A DNA stretch of 64,000 nt, from positions 320,830 to 384,829 of the forward strand of contig CAUYUJ010022071.1 in assembly GCA_963575745.1 (NCBI GenBank), read 5' to 3'. The position numbers were made by a program, and so were the translations under genes. This stretch comes from Prorocentrum cordatum. Lineage: Eukaryota; Sar; Dinophyceae; Prorocentrales; Prorocentraceae. Each line of letters opens with the position of its first letter. Within the stretch, counting starts at the first letter, position 1. This document shows, one piece after another, positions 20,401 to 32,714 of the stretch. Below the pieces are notes generated by a model. That model ran no database searches. It worked only from the letters and a program-made list of their open reading frames with translations, and was not told the DNA's origin.

Positions 20401-22194
20401 CCCATCGGCGAGTGCACTACCACAGTACAAACAACCACCTTCACCACGTCCACATCCTCGACCGTCACATCTGTTACCAGCACCTTGACCAGTACTACGG
20501 CAACCAGTACGTGGTCGAGCACAACCACAGACACGTCAACCACTTCCACCACCGAGTCGAGCACAACTAAGACATCAATCACCTCGACTATTACAACAGT
20601 CTCATCAGTCACAACCACTGAAACCACAACCACGGCTGGCACGCTGACCTCCGCGACGGAGACTTCTCTCACCGCGACTACCTTCTCCACGACCACCACG
20701 TCGAAGACTTCCATCACCGCCACTACTACTAGCACCGGAAGCTCGACGTCGGCAACTTCCACAACCCAGACTTCCACCTTGTCCGTGACACCGACGACCA
20801 CCACCAGGACGACGTACACGTCGACCAGGACCACGATTACTACTACAGGCACGTCCTCGTCAGCCACGTCCACGTCAGCCACGTCCTCGTCAGTCACGTC
20901 CACGTCAGCCACGTCCGCGTCGTACACAACAGTGTCGGGCACGTCCGCGTCAGGCACGACGCTGACTCTGACTGGTGTGAGTGCAACGTTGACGACCACC
21001 AGCGCGTCATCAACATCGACCATAACAACAACGGGGACATCTTCATCGACAGTATCAAGCACACTCACCACAATCAGCAATCGAACGATGACGACCACTA
21101 GCGGAACCAGTAGCTCTACGTCCATCACCAATACCAGTACCACTGAAACTTCCATCACCGTTACGTCTACCACTGCCACGACTACCACTGCCACGTCGAC
21201 TACTACCATGACCACCACTGCCACGTCGACTACCACTATCACGGAGACCACAGCGACCACAACTATCACGGAGACCACCACCACAGTGATAGAGTGCGAG
21301 ATATGTGCGATGAGTTTCTTCACTGGTTGCACCTTCGATGCCAACGACGCCCCCGGAAAGATCCTGCCCGGGGTACCTTGCACGCAGACCTTCGACTCGG
21401 AGGAGCTGGACATGTCCAACAAGTTCTACGTCGAGCCGAGCCCGTGCATCGAGTACGAGGGCAGCCTGTCGATGACATGCCCAGCCGGCAACAGCGTCGT
21501 GGACCGCGCCGCGGTGTGGGAGACCGCGGCGCCGTGGGAGCAGTGGTACGACCTGCACCAGGCGCTCCCGCAGGTTGTTTGCCAGGTCTGCGACATGATC
21601 CTCAGCTCGGACGAAGACCTGGCAGAGAATCAGGTCACGTTCACCCTTACGTTCGGCCCGAACATGGTCCATGGCGAGATCAACCAGATGGACGTCCAGG
21701 GGTACGAGGTGTACTGGGTCGACGCATATGACGTAATCGTTGACAGCACGCCTGCGGCGAGCGTCGCGAAGCCGAGCGGCGCGTCGGAGAACGTGAAGTC
21801 CAGCTGTGGTTGTGATGCCTCCAAGTACTCGGTCTCGTTCGCAAGCGTGCCAGTCCCAGCGGGCGCGGATGGCCTCATGGTGGTGCCGAAGGACAACAAC
21901 GGCTACACCATGCCCGTTGGTCTAGTCGCCAGCTTTTCTGACACGTGGACGACAAGCACTCTGACCAGCACCACTCGGTCGACAACCACCGCTACTGGCA
22001 CCACGGACACCAACAGCATAACTAGCCTCACTTCGACCTTCGTCACCGCTGGCCCCACCGAGACGGCCACGGGGACCACGACGGCCTTCGTCCTACCGCC
22101 AACGGTCAATTCGAATGCTCCTGGTTTTGCGCAGCTGTCGGCGAACGTGCTGGCCTTCTTGATTGTGGCGGTCACCACGTCCTCTTTCGTGTAA
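17449..22194 (+). CDS. Secreted mucin-like, probably GPI-anchored surface protein, array copy 2
   Basis: 1,581 residues, no introns. The ATG at 17449 is preferred to an in-frame GTG 12 bases upstream because it begins the signal peptide and follows the leader. Domains by residue: signal peptide 1-22 (cleavage after SAGA likely); short Cys-containing head to ~66; Ser/Thr-rich ~66-269; Pro-Ala-Pro-Thr tract ~270-533; Ser/Thr-rich 534-782; Cys-rich domain A 783-989 with 12 Cys and three N-x-S/T sites; Ser/Thr-rich 990-1282; Cys-rich domain B 1283-~1494 with 10 Cys; Thr-rich tail; C-terminal hydrophobic stretch [11 protein letters not shown] after small residues, as in a GPI-anchor signal. Domains A and B are related: both open with C-x2-C and share a C-P-x-G turn, a second C-x2-C, LTFG-x-N and GYE-x-YW. 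The composition implies heavy O-glycosylation at the cell surface. The specific role (wall, mucilage or adhesion) is unknown and I recognise no named family. Confidence 0.88.
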   Translation: MASLSAGLAWMIGVSCALSAGAQDALVEYGVPIWAHEGGLNDRRLYFADAQCTYASVPLPSSAMLCTTTTASSTTTKSSTTKTTTSQSTGTMTTTSSTTASSATQTTGTSITTTAVTGTTSETTITRTTVSTLTTTSGTTTSGTTTSGTTTSGTTTTGSSSSTTSDSSSTTVSSTTETSSTTESMTSSTSVSSSTSVSSTTASSSTTRSTTSDTSSTTVSSTTASSSTTRSTTSETSSTTVSSTSASSSTTVSTTSGSSSSTTTGSSQTPPTPAPTPAPTPAPTPAPTSAPTPAPTPAPTPAPTPAPTPAPTPAPTPAPTLAPTPAPTPAPTPAPTPAPTPAPTPAPTPAPTPAPTPVPTPAPTPAPTPAPTPAPTPAPTPAPTPAPTPAPTPAPTPAPTPAPTPAPTPAPTPAPTPAPTPAPTPAPTPAPTPAPTPAPTPAPTPAPTPAPTPAPTPAPTPAPTPAPTPAPTPAPTPAPTPAPTPAPTPAPTPAPTPAPTPAPTLAPTPAPTPAPTPAPTPAPTPAPTPAPTAIPSTTETSSTTRSTTSESSSTSRSSTTASSSTTRSTTSDTSSTTVSTTTVSSSTTRSTTSETSSSTVSSTTASSSTTRSTTSETSSSTVSSTTASSSTTRSTISETSSTTVSSTRSTTSETSSTTVSSSTTRSTTSESSTSATSTSGTSTSETSSTTLSSTTASSTTSVTSITTTTSATSISTTTKTATSLTSSTTTISTVTSTSGSTMSTVSATTTSHLTSTDTTSTLTTSTITSTETSVTTTTTVAFCTTCGLYPLQNCESVSAGESCQGIPMQTQCVSQDIPVLTCPNGTGRHQAPELSNGSYPEVLCRVCGTPVLTADSDPQAFVYTGNLTFGQNQLSGWVTETMVIGYELYWTYGDGVKADQIGYVEVDADAPATVDGCCHEDHYTVALISVDIRGTHVMIVPVVEGLAKTAVASYSLPQGVEVPLLSLDDDSECPPMAAYLYPSDPIGECTTTVQTTTFTTSTSSTVTSVTSTLTSTTATSTWSSTTTDTSTTSTTESSTTKTSITSTITTVSSVTTTETTTTAGTLTSATETSLTATTFSTTTTSKTSITATTTSTGSSTSATSTTQTSTLSVTPTTTTRTTYTSTRTTITTTGTSSSATSTSATSSSVTSTSATSASYTTVSGTSASGTTLTLTGVSATLTTTSASSTSTITTTGTSSSTVSSTLTTISNRTMTTTSGTSSSTSITNTSTTETSITVTSTTATTTTATSTTTMTTTATSTTTITETTATTTITETTTTVIECEICAMSFFTGCTFDANDAPGKILPGVPCTQTFDSEELDMSNKFYVEPSPCIEYEGSLSMTCPAGNSVVDRAAVWETAAPWEQWYDLHQALPQVVCQVCDMILSSDEDLAENQVTFTLTFGPNMVHGEINQMDVQGYEVYWVDAYDVIVDSTPAASVAKPSGASENVKSSCGCDASKYSVSFASVPVPAGADGLMVVPKDNNGYTMPVGLVASFSDTWTTSTLTSTTRSTTTATGTTDTNSITSLTSTFVTAGPTETATGTTTAFVLPPTVNSNAPGFAQLSANVLAFLIVAVTTSSFV
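18257..19048 (+). repeat. 12-bp minisatellite coding Pro-Ala-Pro-Thr, copy 2
   Basis: About 65 units of ACGCCAGCACCR type with synonymous third-base changes and rare Ser, Leu or Val substitutions. Copies 3 (from 26503) and 4 (from 34753) have the same length and the same order of variants, so these tracts were copied recently and have not since changed in length. Confidence 0.92.
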
Positions 22195-23127
22195 GTGCTG
22201 CTTCCAGCCAGCCCGACATGAGCAAGGTCTAGCTTGCAATCAGGTGCCTCCGGCTAGGAGGGAGGGAGGAGGGTAGCCAGGTGCACCTCGTGGAAGCCAC
22301 AGGGTAGATTGAAGTCTTAGTCGGGCTCTTCTCGACTTCGGATTGCTTGCAAGAGTCGCAGCCGTTCCCAGCCGGCCACAACACGTGGCGCGCACGCCAT
22401 CCTAACTATAGATGGGCCGGGAACCGCTTCCTTTTTTGCCCGGCGGCCCACCAGCTGCTGCTGCCGCCCGCGATGCAGGGGCGAGGCGCGAGGCACGACG
22501 TCCTGCGCCATCCGCCCGGCGTCTGTGGGCCCTCCACCCTGACGAGCAGCCAGGAGGCCACGCTGGACCTTCCAGCCATCTTGGCCCTGCGGGCGGCCCT
22601 ATGTGGCACCCGCCGCGGGCTCCTTGCCTCCCCATCACTGGCCGGCGCCTCGTTTTGCCTCCCTCCTCCCTGCCCCCAGCCGGCTCCGTTCGAACGGGGC
22701 GCTGCGAAAGTCCCCTCTTCTCTCTAGGCGTGCCCTGCCCCCCCACCTCGCCCGCGCACCTGCCTCGGGCTATGGTGTCGGTGGGACCCAGGCGCGCTTG
22801 TACTGTACTGTACTGTGTGTGTGCCGCCTCCGCCGTGGCGACGCGCCCGCGGAAGCATCTTGCGGTATGAGCTTCCGTGGCGGGTTTGGTCTGGCCATGC
22901 CCTTTTGGACAACGTTGTGCCACCTGGCGCCTGTGTTATTTGACGCCCCCAGGGGATTTGTTCTGCTTCTGGCCGTTCTTGTTGTTTTTTCTGCGCAGCT
23001 CGGTGGCATAATTGTGTCGCCAGCCTTGTTTGTGCAGCGTGCTGTGCGCCGTCTTACCTCAGCCCGCGTCTACCGCCCCACAGCCGAACCCTGCGGTCCG
23101 CTCCAATCTTGTCCCCAAGGAAAAAAA
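22195..23127 (+). other. Conserved 3' flank of copy 2, ending in seven A
   Basis: Probable 3' UTR. It ends in seven A (23121-23127; the last A overlaps the ATGG of the next unit), abutting a ~64-bp repeat unit (ATGGTGGCCCCGAGCTGG). This is where the poly(A) end of a retroposed mRNA would lie. Near 22243 it reads CAGGTGCCTCC where copies 1 and 4 read CAGGCCCTGCCTCC. Confidence 0.6.
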
Positions 23128-23210
23128 TGGTGGCCCCGAGCTGGAACCACGTGTTTTCAACGTGTCCAGGCCGCCCAGACAAATCATCTAATATGGTGGT
23201 CCCGAGCTGG

Positions 23211-24465
23211 ATAATGGAAAGAGCGAGGTACGAGTGATGACGTTGAGTTGGGGCGAAGCCCTTAAGGGAGGGGTCCAGGGGAGGGGCGAGGGCCGGATGC
23301 AATGTTGGTAACGGCCGTTTTCGGGCTTTCCCTCGGGTTTTTGCATGTGTTTCGGGTTCCCCCCCAAGGCGGCCCAAGAGCGCTCCCAGAGAGCCCAAGA
23401 CGGCTCAAGTGGCCCCCAAGAGGCCCCCAAGAGGCGCCCAAGGGGCGTCCCAAGAGGGCCCCAAGAGGCCAAAATCATTGATTTTCCTTGGGAAAACGTG
23501 CACGTTTCGCATATGCGGCTTTTCGGCTTCCACGGCGTTGACGACGGTCCACGAGGCTCCCAAAACCGCCCCAAGACGGCCCAACAGGCTCCCAAGAGGC
23601 CTCCAAAACGGCCCAAGAGGGCCCCCAGACGGTCCAAGAGGCGCCCAAGACGGCCCAAGAGGGCCCCAAGACGGCCCCAAGAGGGGGACCACGAACCGAA
23701 AAGTCTAGCCTTTCGCCCCAAGACGCTCCCAGGAGGCCCCCGGAGCCTCCCAAGAAGGCCCAAGAGGCCTGCAAGAGGCGTCCCAAGAGGCCAGCAGGAG
23801 GCCAACATCATTGATTCCCTTTTTGGGGAAACGTATATTTTTAGCATGCGCGGCTTTTCGGCTTCCACGGCGTTGAAGACGGTCCACGAGGCCCCAAAGA
23901 CCGCCCAAGACAGCCCAAGAGGCTCCCAAGAGGCCCCCAAAACGGCCCAAGAGGGCCCCCAGGCGGCCCAAGAGGCGCCCAAGACGGCCCAATAGGGCCC
24001 CGAGACGGCCCCAAGAGGGGGATCAGGAACCCAAAAGTCTAGCCTTTCGCCCCAAGACGCTCCCAGGAGGCCCCCAGAGCCCCCCAAGAATTCCCAAGAG
24101 GCCCCCAAAAGGGCTCTAAAAGGGTTTCAATATGACTCCCACGAAGGCCCAGAGACGCCAAATAAAGAGCGATCGGTAACGCAAACAGCTCTTTACGCCA
24201 AGGCTCCCAAGAGCGAACGGTGACGTACACAAGCTGATAAGACCAAGGCTCCCAGCAGAGAGCGGTGACGTAACAAGTTCCTGACACCAAGGCCCAGCCA
24301 AGGCTCAGGAACGGGCGGCAACGCAACAATCTCTGAACAGCAAGGCTCCCGAGAGCGAGGGGTGAGGTAAGAGGCTCTCAACGCCAAGGCTCCCAGTACG
24401 AACGGTGGTGTGCGCAATTTTGGCTTCTGTTGCTGCAGCGCTCGTTCCGTTTCCGTGCCGGGCCA
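23211..24465. repeat. Higher-order repeat block between copies 2 and 3
   Basis: Near-identical to the block at 14965-16219, with the same junctions to the ~64-bp repeat on each side. Confidence 0.75.
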
Positions 24466-25608
24466 GGTCCACGTGTTTTCAACGTGTCCAGGCCACGCAG
24501 GGGGGATATCTATCCAGCATGGTTGCCCCGAGCTGGAACCACGTGCTCTCACGTGTGCGGGGCACCCACGGGGGGGGGACTCTAACGTGTGGTCGTCTAG
24601 GAGACCCCAGCATCGGGGCCCCACAAGAGCCAGACAATATCAACAACACCGCACCCGATGCGTAAACATGTGGCACGGTTTCCGCGGCGGGTGATGTTCG
24701 AGATTTCTTCCTGGGGTATCTAACACGGTGGTCCCGAGCTGGAACCACATGTTTGCACGTGTCCAGGCCCACAAGAGAGGTATCCAACATGGTGGCCCTG
24801 AGCTGGACTCACGTGTAATCCTGTGTCCAGGCCGCCCAGAGGGGCATCTAGCATGGCTGTCCCGAGCTGGAACCACGTAGTTTCATATGTCCAGGCCACC
24901 CAGGGAAGGGAATATCCAGCATGGTGGTCCCGAGCTGGAACCACGTGTCTTCGCGTGCCGAGGCCACCCACGGTGCGGTATCGAACATGATGGTCTCGAG
25001 CTGGAGCCACGTGCTGTTACGTGTCCAGGCCGCCACAGGTGGGAGGGGGTATCTGAGATTGTTGCCGCTTGCACCTCGCTGGAACCACATGTCTCATGTG
25101 CCCAGGCCACCCAGAACAAAAAGAGGTATCTAGTAGGGTGGTCCCGAGCTGGGTCCACGTGTTTTCCACGTGCCCAGGCCACCCAGAGGGGTACAGTCGG
25201 GGCGCTGAAGAAGGAACCCTTCTCGTTGGGGAGGGGCTCGGTGTTCCTTGATTGTTTTACAGTGTGGCTTTGGTTTTCCTGAGGTTTTCGATGGGAAATC
25301 CAAGCTGAACTTTTGGGATCAAGGGGCCTCGTTCCTTATTTAAGGTTCCTGAGGTCAACGCCCCGACTGTATCTAACACGGTTGCCCAAGGCTGGAACCA
25401 CGTGTTTCCACGTGTCCAGGCCCAGGCCGCCCACGGGGCGGGGGATCTCACGTGTGGTCGTCTGGGAGCCCCCAACGTGGGGCCCCACAAGAGTCCGACA
25501 CAATCAATATATCGGCACCAGATGTGGGATAATTTGACACTGCTTTTTCGGCGGGTGCTTTTCCAGATTTGCCATTGGGGTATCTAACATGATGGTCCCG
25601 AGTTGGAG
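24466..25608. repeat. ~64-bp tandem repeat array upstream of gene copy 3
   Basis: Near-identical to 16220-17362, including the spacer elements and the MITE. Confidence 0.8.
25194..25369. mobile_element. 176-bp TA-flanked MITE, unit 3
   Basis: Same element at the same place as in unit 2, with CAGTCGGGGCG termini and flanking TA. Copied with the array unit rather than inserted independently. Confidence 0.85.
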
Positions 25609-25630
25609 TCCGTAGCCATTTTGGCTCAAA
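25609..25630 (+). promoter_or_regulatory. Relict dinoflagellate spliced leader, unit 3
   Basis: Identical to the relict in unit 2, including the final A in place of G and the preceding AG. It lies 64 bases before the ATG. Confidence 0.92.
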
Positions 25631-25694
25631 ATACATCAAGCAAGCTCCCTCTTGGGCAAGCATCCGCGACGTCAGCGGCTAAGTGTCCGCAGCA

Positions 25695-28600
25695 ATGGCG
25701 TCGCTCAGCGCGGGGCTGGCGTGGATGATCGGCGTATCCTGCGCCCTCTCCGCTGGCGCACAAGACGCCTTGGTAGAGTACGGGGTGCCGATTTGGGCCC
25801 ACGAAGGAGGACTGAACGACCGACGCTTGTATTTCGCTGACGCGCAGTGCACCTACGCAAGCGTGCCGCTACCTTCTTCGGCCATGCTGTGCACCACTAC
25901 AACGGCCTCGAGTACCACGACAAAGTCGTCAACCACAAAAACGACAACTTCTCAATCGACAGGAACAATGACAACGACATCGAGCACCACGGCAAGTTCG
26001 GCGACTCAGACAACAGGAACCTCGATTACCACTACGGCCGTGACTGGTACAACATCAGAGACCACTATAACGAGAACTACGGTCTCAACCTTGACTACCA
26101 CCTCTGGGACTACTACCTCTGGGACTACCACCTCCGGGACTACCACCTCTGGGACTACCACCACTGGGAGTTCTAGCAGCACGACCTCTGACAGTTCCAG
26201 CACTACCGTGTCCTCGACAACGGAGACTTCCAGCACGACGGAGTCCATGACCTCCTCGACTTCTGTGAGTTCCAGCACCTCTGTGTCCTCGACGACTGCG
26301 AGTTCCAGCACGACGCGGTCCACCACCTCGGATACTTCGAGCACTACTGTGTCCTCGACGACTGCGAGTTCCAGCACGACGCGGTCCACGACCTCGGAGA
26401 CTTCAAGCACTACCGTGTCCTCGACGTCCGCGAGTTCTAGTACGACGGTGTCCACGACCTCGGGGTCTTCGAGTTCCACCACGACAGGGTCCTCCCAGAC
26501 ACCGCCGACGCCAGCACCAACGCCAGCGCCTACGCCAGCACCGACGCCAGCACCTACGTCAGCACCTACGCCAGCACCTACGCCAGCACCTACGCCAGCA
26601 CCTACGCCCGCACCGACGCCAGCGCCAACCCCAGCACCAACGCCAGCACCAACGCTAGCACCGACGCCAGCGCCTACGCCAGCACCGACGCCAGCGCCTA
26701 CGCCAGCACCGACGCCAGCACCTACGCCAGCACCGACGCCAGCGCCAACTCCAGCACCAACGCCAGTGCCAACGCCAGCACCAACGCCAGCGCCAACCCC
26801 GGCACCAACCCCAGCACCAACGCCAGCGCCAACCCCGGCACCAACGCCAGCGCCTACGCCAGCTCCGACGCCGGCACCCACGCCCGCACCGACGCCAGCG
26901 CCAACCCCAGCACCGACGCCAGCGCCTACGCCAGCACCGACGCCAGCACCTACGCCAGCACCGACGCCAGCGCCAACCCCAGCACCAACGCCAGCACCTA
27001 CGCCGGCACCGACGCCAGCGCCAACCCCAGCACCAACGCCAGCACCTACGCCCGCGCCGACGCCAGCACCAACGCCGGCACCAACGCCAGCACCAACGCC
27101 AGCACCGACGCCAGCACCTACGCCCGCACCGACGCCAGCGCCTACGCCAGCACCGACGCCAGCACCGACGCCAGCACCAACGCCAGCACCTACGCCGGCA
27201 CCGACGCTTGCACCAACGCCAGCGCCTACGCCAGCACCAACGCCGGCACCGACGCCAGCGCCGACTCCAGCACCAACACCTGCACCAACAGCCATTCCTT
27301 CAACGACGGAGACTTCTAGCACGACGCGGTCGACGACTTCTGAAAGTTCCAGCACGTCCCGGTCCTCGACGACTGCGAGTTCCAGCACGACGCGGTCCAC
27401 CACCTCGGACACTTCGAGCACTACTGTGTCCACGACCACTGTGAGTTCCAGCACAACGCGGTCCACGACCTCGGAGACTTCGAGTAGCACTGTGTCCTCG
27501 ACCACTGCGAGCTCCAGCACAACGCGGTCCACGACCTCGGAGACTTCGAGTAGCACTGTGTCTTCGACGACTGCGAGTTCCAGCACCACGCGGTCCACGA
27601 TCTCGGAGACTTCGAGCACTACTGTGTCCTCGACGCGGTCCACGACCTCGGAGACTTCGAGCACTACCGTGTCTTCCAGCACGACGCGGTCCACGACCTC
27701 GGAGAGTTCTACATCTGCGACTTCGACATCTGGGACTTCCACGTCCGAGACTTCAAGCACTACCTTGTCCTCAACGACGGCGAGTTCCACCACGTCCGTA
27801 ACGTCAATAACCACTACCACATCCGCCACATCTATTTCGACCACGACCAAAACGGCCACCTCGCTCACTTCCAGCACTACTACCATATCAACTGTAACAT
27901 CCACATCAGGTAGCACGATGTCCACGGTTTCTGCGACTACCACGTCCCATTTGACTTCGACCGACACAACCTCGACCCTGACGACCTCTACGATCACCTC
28001 TACGGAGACCAGCGTGACCACCACCACAACTGTGGCGTTCTGTACCACTTGCGGCCTGTACCCGCTGCAGAATTGCGAATCTGTCAGCGCGGGAGAGTCG
28101 TGCCAAGGTATCCCCATGCAGACGCAGTGTGTCAGCCAGGACATCCCCGTGCTCACGTGCCCGAACGGGACTGGGCGACACCAAGCGCCAGAGCTGTCGA
28201 ACGGCAGCTACCCCGAAGTGCTGTGCAGGGTGTGCGGCACTCCTGTCCTCACCGCCGACTCGGACCCCCAGGCCTTCGTGTACACTGGCAACCTGACATT
28301 CGGCCAGAACCAGCTCAGCGGATGGGTGACCGAGACGATGGTGATCGGGTACGAGCTGTATTGGACGTATGGAGATGGCGTGAAGGCGGATCAGATCGGC
28401 TACGTGGAAGTGGACGCCGATGCACCAGCTACTGTCGACGGCTGCTGCCACGAGGATCACTACACCGTGGCGCTGATCAGCGTCGACATCCGAGGGACTC
28501 ATGTCATGATTGTCCCCGTCGTGGAAGGGCTGGCTAAGACAGCGGTCGCGAGCTACTCACTGCCCCAAGGGGTCGAGGTGCCTCTGCTGTCTCTGGACGA

Positions 28601-30440
28601 TGACAGCGAGTGCCCGCCAATGGCCGCGTATCTCTACCCTTCAGACCCCATCGGCGAGTGCACTACCACAGTACAAACAACCACCTTCACCACGTCCACA
28701 TCCTCGACCGTCACATCTGTTACCAGCACCTTGACCAGTACTACGGCAACCAGTACGTGGTCGAGCACAACCACAGACACGTCAACCACTTCCACCACCG
28801 AGTCGAGCACAACTAAGACATCAATCACCTCGACTATTACAACAGTCTCATCAGTCACAACCACTGAAACCACAACCACGGCTGGCACGCTGACCTCCGC
28901 GACGGAGACTTCTCTCACCGCGACTACCTTCTCCACGACCACCACGTCGAAGACTTCCATCACCGCCACTACTACTAGCACCGGAAGCTCGACGTCGGCA
29001 ACTTCCACAACCCAGACTTCCACCTTGTCCGTGACACCGACGACCACCACCAGGACGACGTACACGTCGACCAGGACCACGATTACTACTACAGGCACGT
29101 CCTCGTCAGCCACGTCCACGTCAGCCACGTCCTCGTCAGTCACGTCCACGTCAGCCACGTCCGCGTCGTACACAACAGTGTCGGGCACGTCCGCGTCAGG
29201 CACGACGCTGACTCTGACTGGTGTGAGTGCAACGTTGACGACCACCAGCGCGTCATCAACATCGACCATAACAACAACGGGGACATCTTCATCGACAGTA
29301 TCAAGCACACTCACCACAATCAGCAATCGAACGATGACGACCACTAGCGGAACCAGTAGCTCTACGTCCATCACCAATACCAGTACCACTGAAACTTCCA
29401 TCACCGTTACGTCTACCACTGCCACGACTACCACTGCCACGTCGACTACTACCATGACCACCACTGCCACGTCGACTACCACTATCACGGAGACCACAGC
29501 GACCACAACTATCACGGAGACCACCACCACAGTGATAGAGTGCGAGATATGTGCGATGAGTTTCTTCACTGGTTGCACCTTCGATGCCAACGACGCCCCC
29601 GGAAAGATCCTGCCCGGGGTACCTTGCACGCAGACCTTCGACTCGGAGGAGCTGGACATGTCCAACAAGTTCTACGTCGAGCCGAGCCCGTGCATCGAGT
29701 ACGAGGGCAGCCTGTCGATGACATGCCCAGCCGGCAACAGCGTCGTGGACCGCGCCGCGGTGTGGGAGACCGCGGCGCCGTGGGAGCAGTGGTACGACCT
29801 GCACCAGGCGCTCCCGCAGGTTGTTTGCCAGGTCTGCGACATGATCCTCAGCTCGGACGAAGACCTGGCAGAGAATCAGGTCACGTTCACCCTTACGTTC
29901 GGCCCGAACATGGTCCATGGCGAGATCAACCAGATGGACGTCCAGGGGTACGAGGTGTACTGGGTCGACGCATATGACGTAATCGTTGACAGCACGCCTG
30001 CGGCGAGCGTCGCGAAGCCGAGCGGCGCGTCGGAGAACGTGAAGTCCAGCTGTGGTTGTGATGCCTCCAAGTACTCGGTCTCGTTCGCAAGCGTGCCAGT
30101 CCCAGCGGGCGCGGATGGCCTCATGGTGGTGCCGAAGGACAACAACGGCTACACCATGCCCGTTGGTCTAGTCGCCAGCTTTTCTGACACGTGGACGACA
30201 AGCACTCTGACCAGCACCACTCGGTCGACAACCACCGCTACTGGCACCACGGACACCAACAGCATAACTAGCCTCACTTCGACCTTCGTCACCGCTGGCC
30301 CCACCGAGACGGCCACGGGGACCACGACGGCCTTCGTCCTACCGCCAACGGTCAATTCGAATGCTCCTGGTTTTGCGCAGCTGTCGGCGAACGTGCTGGC
30401 CTTCTTGATTGTGGCGGTCACCACGTCCTCTTTCGTGTAA
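25695..30440 (+). CDS. Secreted mucin-like, probably GPI-anchored surface protein, array copy 3
   Basis: 1,581 residues. By eye I find no amino-acid difference from copy 2, even in the long repeat tracts, so the two are products of a very recent duplication or of gene conversion. Signal peptide, Ser/Thr-rich stretches, Pro-Ala-Pro-Thr tract, Cys-rich domains A and B and C-terminal hydrophobic signal are all present. The start was chosen as in copy 2; an in-frame GTG lies at 25683. It uses the same leader and relict SL. Its 3' flank differs from copy 2 by a 3-base change near 30490. Equal dosage of copies 2-4 is plausible, since dinoflagellate arrays often serve to raise transcript level, but expression cannot be judged from sequence. 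Confidence 0.88.
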   Translation: MASLSAGLAWMIGVSCALSAGAQDALVEYGVPIWAHEGGLNDRRLYFADAQCTYASVPLPSSAMLCTTTTASSTTTKSSTTKTTTSQSTGTMTTTSSTTASSATQTTGTSITTTAVTGTTSETTITRTTVSTLTTTSGTTTSGTTTSGTTTSGTTTTGSSSSTTSDSSSTTVSSTTETSSTTESMTSSTSVSSSTSVSSTTASSSTTRSTTSDTSSTTVSSTTASSSTTRSTTSETSSTTVSSTSASSSTTVSTTSGSSSSTTTGSSQTPPTPAPTPAPTPAPTPAPTSAPTPAPTPAPTPAPTPAPTPAPTPAPTPAPTLAPTPAPTPAPTPAPTPAPTPAPTPAPTPAPTPAPTPVPTPAPTPAPTPAPTPAPTPAPTPAPTPAPTPAPTPAPTPAPTPAPTPAPTPAPTPAPTPAPTPAPTPAPTPAPTPAPTPAPTPAPTPAPTPAPTPAPTPAPTPAPTPAPTPAPTPAPTPAPTPAPTPAPTPAPTPAPTPAPTPAPTLAPTPAPTPAPTPAPTPAPTPAPTPAPTAIPSTTETSSTTRSTTSESSSTSRSSTTASSSTTRSTTSDTSSTTVSTTTVSSSTTRSTTSETSSSTVSSTTASSSTTRSTTSETSSSTVSSTTASSSTTRSTISETSSTTVSSTRSTTSETSSTTVSSSTTRSTTSESSTSATSTSGTSTSETSSTTLSSTTASSTTSVTSITTTTSATSISTTTKTATSLTSSTTTISTVTSTSGSTMSTVSATTTSHLTSTDTTSTLTTSTITSTETSVTTTTTVAFCTTCGLYPLQNCESVSAGESCQGIPMQTQCVSQDIPVLTCPNGTGRHQAPELSNGSYPEVLCRVCGTPVLTADSDPQAFVYTGNLTFGQNQLSGWVTETMVIGYELYWTYGDGVKADQIGYVEVDADAPATVDGCCHEDHYTVALISVDIRGTHVMIVPVVEGLAKTAVASYSLPQGVEVPLLSLDDDSECPPMAAYLYPSDPIGECTTTVQTTTFTTSTSSTVTSVTSTLTSTTATSTWSSTTTDTSTTSTTESSTTKTSITSTITTVSSVTTTETTTTAGTLTSATETSLTATTFSTTTTSKTSITATTTSTGSSTSATSTTQTSTLSVTPTTTTRTTYTSTRTTITTTGTSSSATSTSATSSSVTSTSATSASYTTVSGTSASGTTLTLTGVSATLTTTSASSTSTITTTGTSSSTVSSTLTTISNRTMTTTSGTSSSTSITNTSTTETSITVTSTTATTTTATSTTTMTTTATSTTTITETTATTTITETTTTVIECEICAMSFFTGCTFDANDAPGKILPGVPCTQTFDSEELDMSNKFYVEPSPCIEYEGSLSMTCPAGNSVVDRAAVWETAAPWEQWYDLHQALPQVVCQVCDMILSSDEDLAENQVTFTLTFGPNMVHGEINQMDVQGYEVYWVDAYDVIVDSTPAASVAKPSGASENVKSSCGCDASKYSVSFASVPVPAGADGLMVVPKDNNGYTMPVGLVASFSDTWTTSTLTSTTRSTTTATGTTDTNSITSLTSTFVTAGPTETATGTTTAFVLPPTVNSNAPGFAQLSANVLAFLIVAVTTSSFV

Positions 30441-31376
30441 GTGCTGCTTCCAGCCAGCCCGACATGAGCAAGGTCTAGCTTGCAATCAGGCCGTGACTCC
30501 GGCTAGGAGGGAGGGAGGAGGGTAGCCAGGTGCACCTCGTGGAAGCCACAGGGTAGATTGAAGTCTTAGTCGGGCTCTTCTCGACTTCGGATTGCTTGCA
30601 AGAGTCGCAGCCGTTCCCAGCCGGCCACAACACGTGGCGCGCACGCCATCCTAACTATAGATGGGCCGGGAACCGCTTCCTTTTTTGCCCGGCGGCCCAC
30701 CAGCTGCTGCTGCCGCCCGCGATGCAGGGGCGAGGCGCGAGGCACGACGTCCTGCGCCATCCGCCCGGCGTCTGTGGGCCCTCCACCCTGACGAGCAGCC
30801 AGGAGGCCACGCTGGACCTTCCAGCCATCTTGGCCCTGCGGGCGGCCCTATGTGGCACCCGCCGCGGGCTCCTTGCCTCCCCATCACTGGCCGGCGCCTC
30901 GTTTTGCCTCCCTCCTCCCTGCCCCCAGCCGGCTCCGTTCGAACGGGGCGCTGCGAAAGTCCCCTCTTCTCTCTAGGCGTGCCCTGCCCCCCCACCTCGC
31001 CCGCGCACCTGCCTCGGGCTATGGTGTCGGTGGGACCCAGGCGCGCTTGTACTGTACTGTACTGTGTGTGTGCCGCCTCCGCCGTGGCGACGCGCCCGCG
31101 GAAGCATCTTGCGGTATGAGCTTCCGTGGCGGGTTTGGTCTGGCCATGCCCTTTTGGACAACGTTGTGCCACCTGGCGCCTGTGTTATTTGACGCCCCCA
31201 GGGGATTTGTTCTGCTTCTGGCCGTTCTTGTTGTTTTTTCTGCGCAGCTCGGTGGCATAATTGTGTCGCCAGCCTTGTTTGTGCAGCGTGCTGTGCGCCG
31301 TCTTACCTCAGCCCGCGTCTACCGCCCCACAGCCGAACCCTGCGGTCCGCTCCAATCTTGTCCCCAAGGAAAAAAA
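30441..31376 (+). other. Conserved 3' flank of copy 3, ending in seven A
   Basis: As in unit 2, with seven A (31370-31376) against ATGGTGGCCCCGAGCTGG. It carries CAGGCCGTGACTCC near 30487, a variant private to this copy. Confidence 0.6.
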
Positions 31377-31459
31377 TGGTGGCCCCGAGCTGGAACCACG
31401 TGTTTTCAACGTGTCCAGGCCGCCCAGACAAATCATCTAATATGGTGGTCCCGAGCTGG

Positions 31460-32714
31460 ATAATGGAAAGAGCGAGGTACGAGTGATGACGTTGAGTTGG
31501 GGCGAAGCCCTTAAGGGAGGGGTCCAGGGGAGGGGCGAGGGCCGGATGCAATGTTGGTAACGGCCGTTTTCGGGCTTTCCCTCGGGTTTTTGCATGTGTT
31601 TCGGGTTCCCCCCCAAGGCGGCCCAAGAGCGCTCCCAGAGAGCCCAAGACGGCTCAAGTGGCCCCCAAGAGGCCCCCAAGAGGCGCCCAAGGGGCGTCCC
31701 AAGAGGGCCCCAAGAGGCCAAAATCATTGATTTTCCTTGGGAAAACGTGCATGTTTCGCATATGCGGCTTTTCGGCTTCCACGGCGTTGACGACGGTCCA
31801 CGAGGCTCCCAAAACCGCCCCAAGACGGCCCAACAGGCTCCCAAGAGGCCTCCAAAACGGCCCAAGAGGGCCCCCAGACGGTCCAAGAGGCGCCCAAGAC
31901 GGCCCAAGAGGGCCCCAAGACGGCCCCAAGAGGGGGACCACGAACCGAAAAGTCTAGCCTTTCGCCCCAAGACGCTCCCAGGAGGCCCCCGGAGCCTCCC
32001 AAGAAGGCCCAAGAGGCCTGCAAGAGGCGTCCCAAGAGGCCAGCAGGAGGCCAACATCATTGATTCCCTTTTTGGGGAAACGTATATTTTTAGCATGCGC
32101 GGCTTTTCGGCTTCCACGGCGTTGAAGACGGTCCACGAGGCCCCAAAGACCGCCCAAGACAGCCCAAGAGGCTCCCAAGAGGCCCCCAAAACGGCCCAAG
32201 AGGGCCCCCAGGCGGCCCAAGAGGCGCCCAAGACGGCCCAACAGGGCCCCGAGACGGCCCCAAGAGGGGGATCAGGAACCCAAAAGTCTAGCCTTTCGCC
32301 CCAAGACGCTCCCAGGAGGCCCCCAGAGCCCCCCAAGAATTCCCAAGAGGCCCCCAAAAGGGCTCTAAAAGGGTTTCAATATGACTCCCACGAAGGCCCA
32401 GAGACGCCAAATAAAGAGCGATCGGTAACGCAAACAGCTCTTTACGCCAAGGCTCCCAAGAGCGAACGGTGACGTACACAAGCTGATAAGACCAAGGCTC
32501 CCAGCAGAGAGCGGTGACGTAACAAGTTCCTGACACCAAGGCCCAGCCAAGGCTCAGGAACGGGCGGCAACGCAACAATCTCTGAACAGCAAGGCTCCCG
32601 AGAGCGAGGGGTGAGGTAAGAGGCTCTCAACGCCAAGGCTCCCAGTACGAACGGTGGTGTGCGCAATTTTGGCTTCTGTTGCTGCAGCGCTCGTTCCGTT
32701 TCCGTGCCGGGCCA
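31460..32714. repeat. Higher-order repeat block between copies 3 and 4
   Basis: Near-identical to the blocks at 14965 and 23211. A single C-to-T change near 31752 gives GTGCATGTTTCGC. Confidence 0.75.

Noticed and set aside
22603-23214. Open frames in the 3' flank conserved in several units
   Set aside because: They are conserved because the whole unit is duplicated at the DNA level; they overlap others in different frames and differ in length between units.
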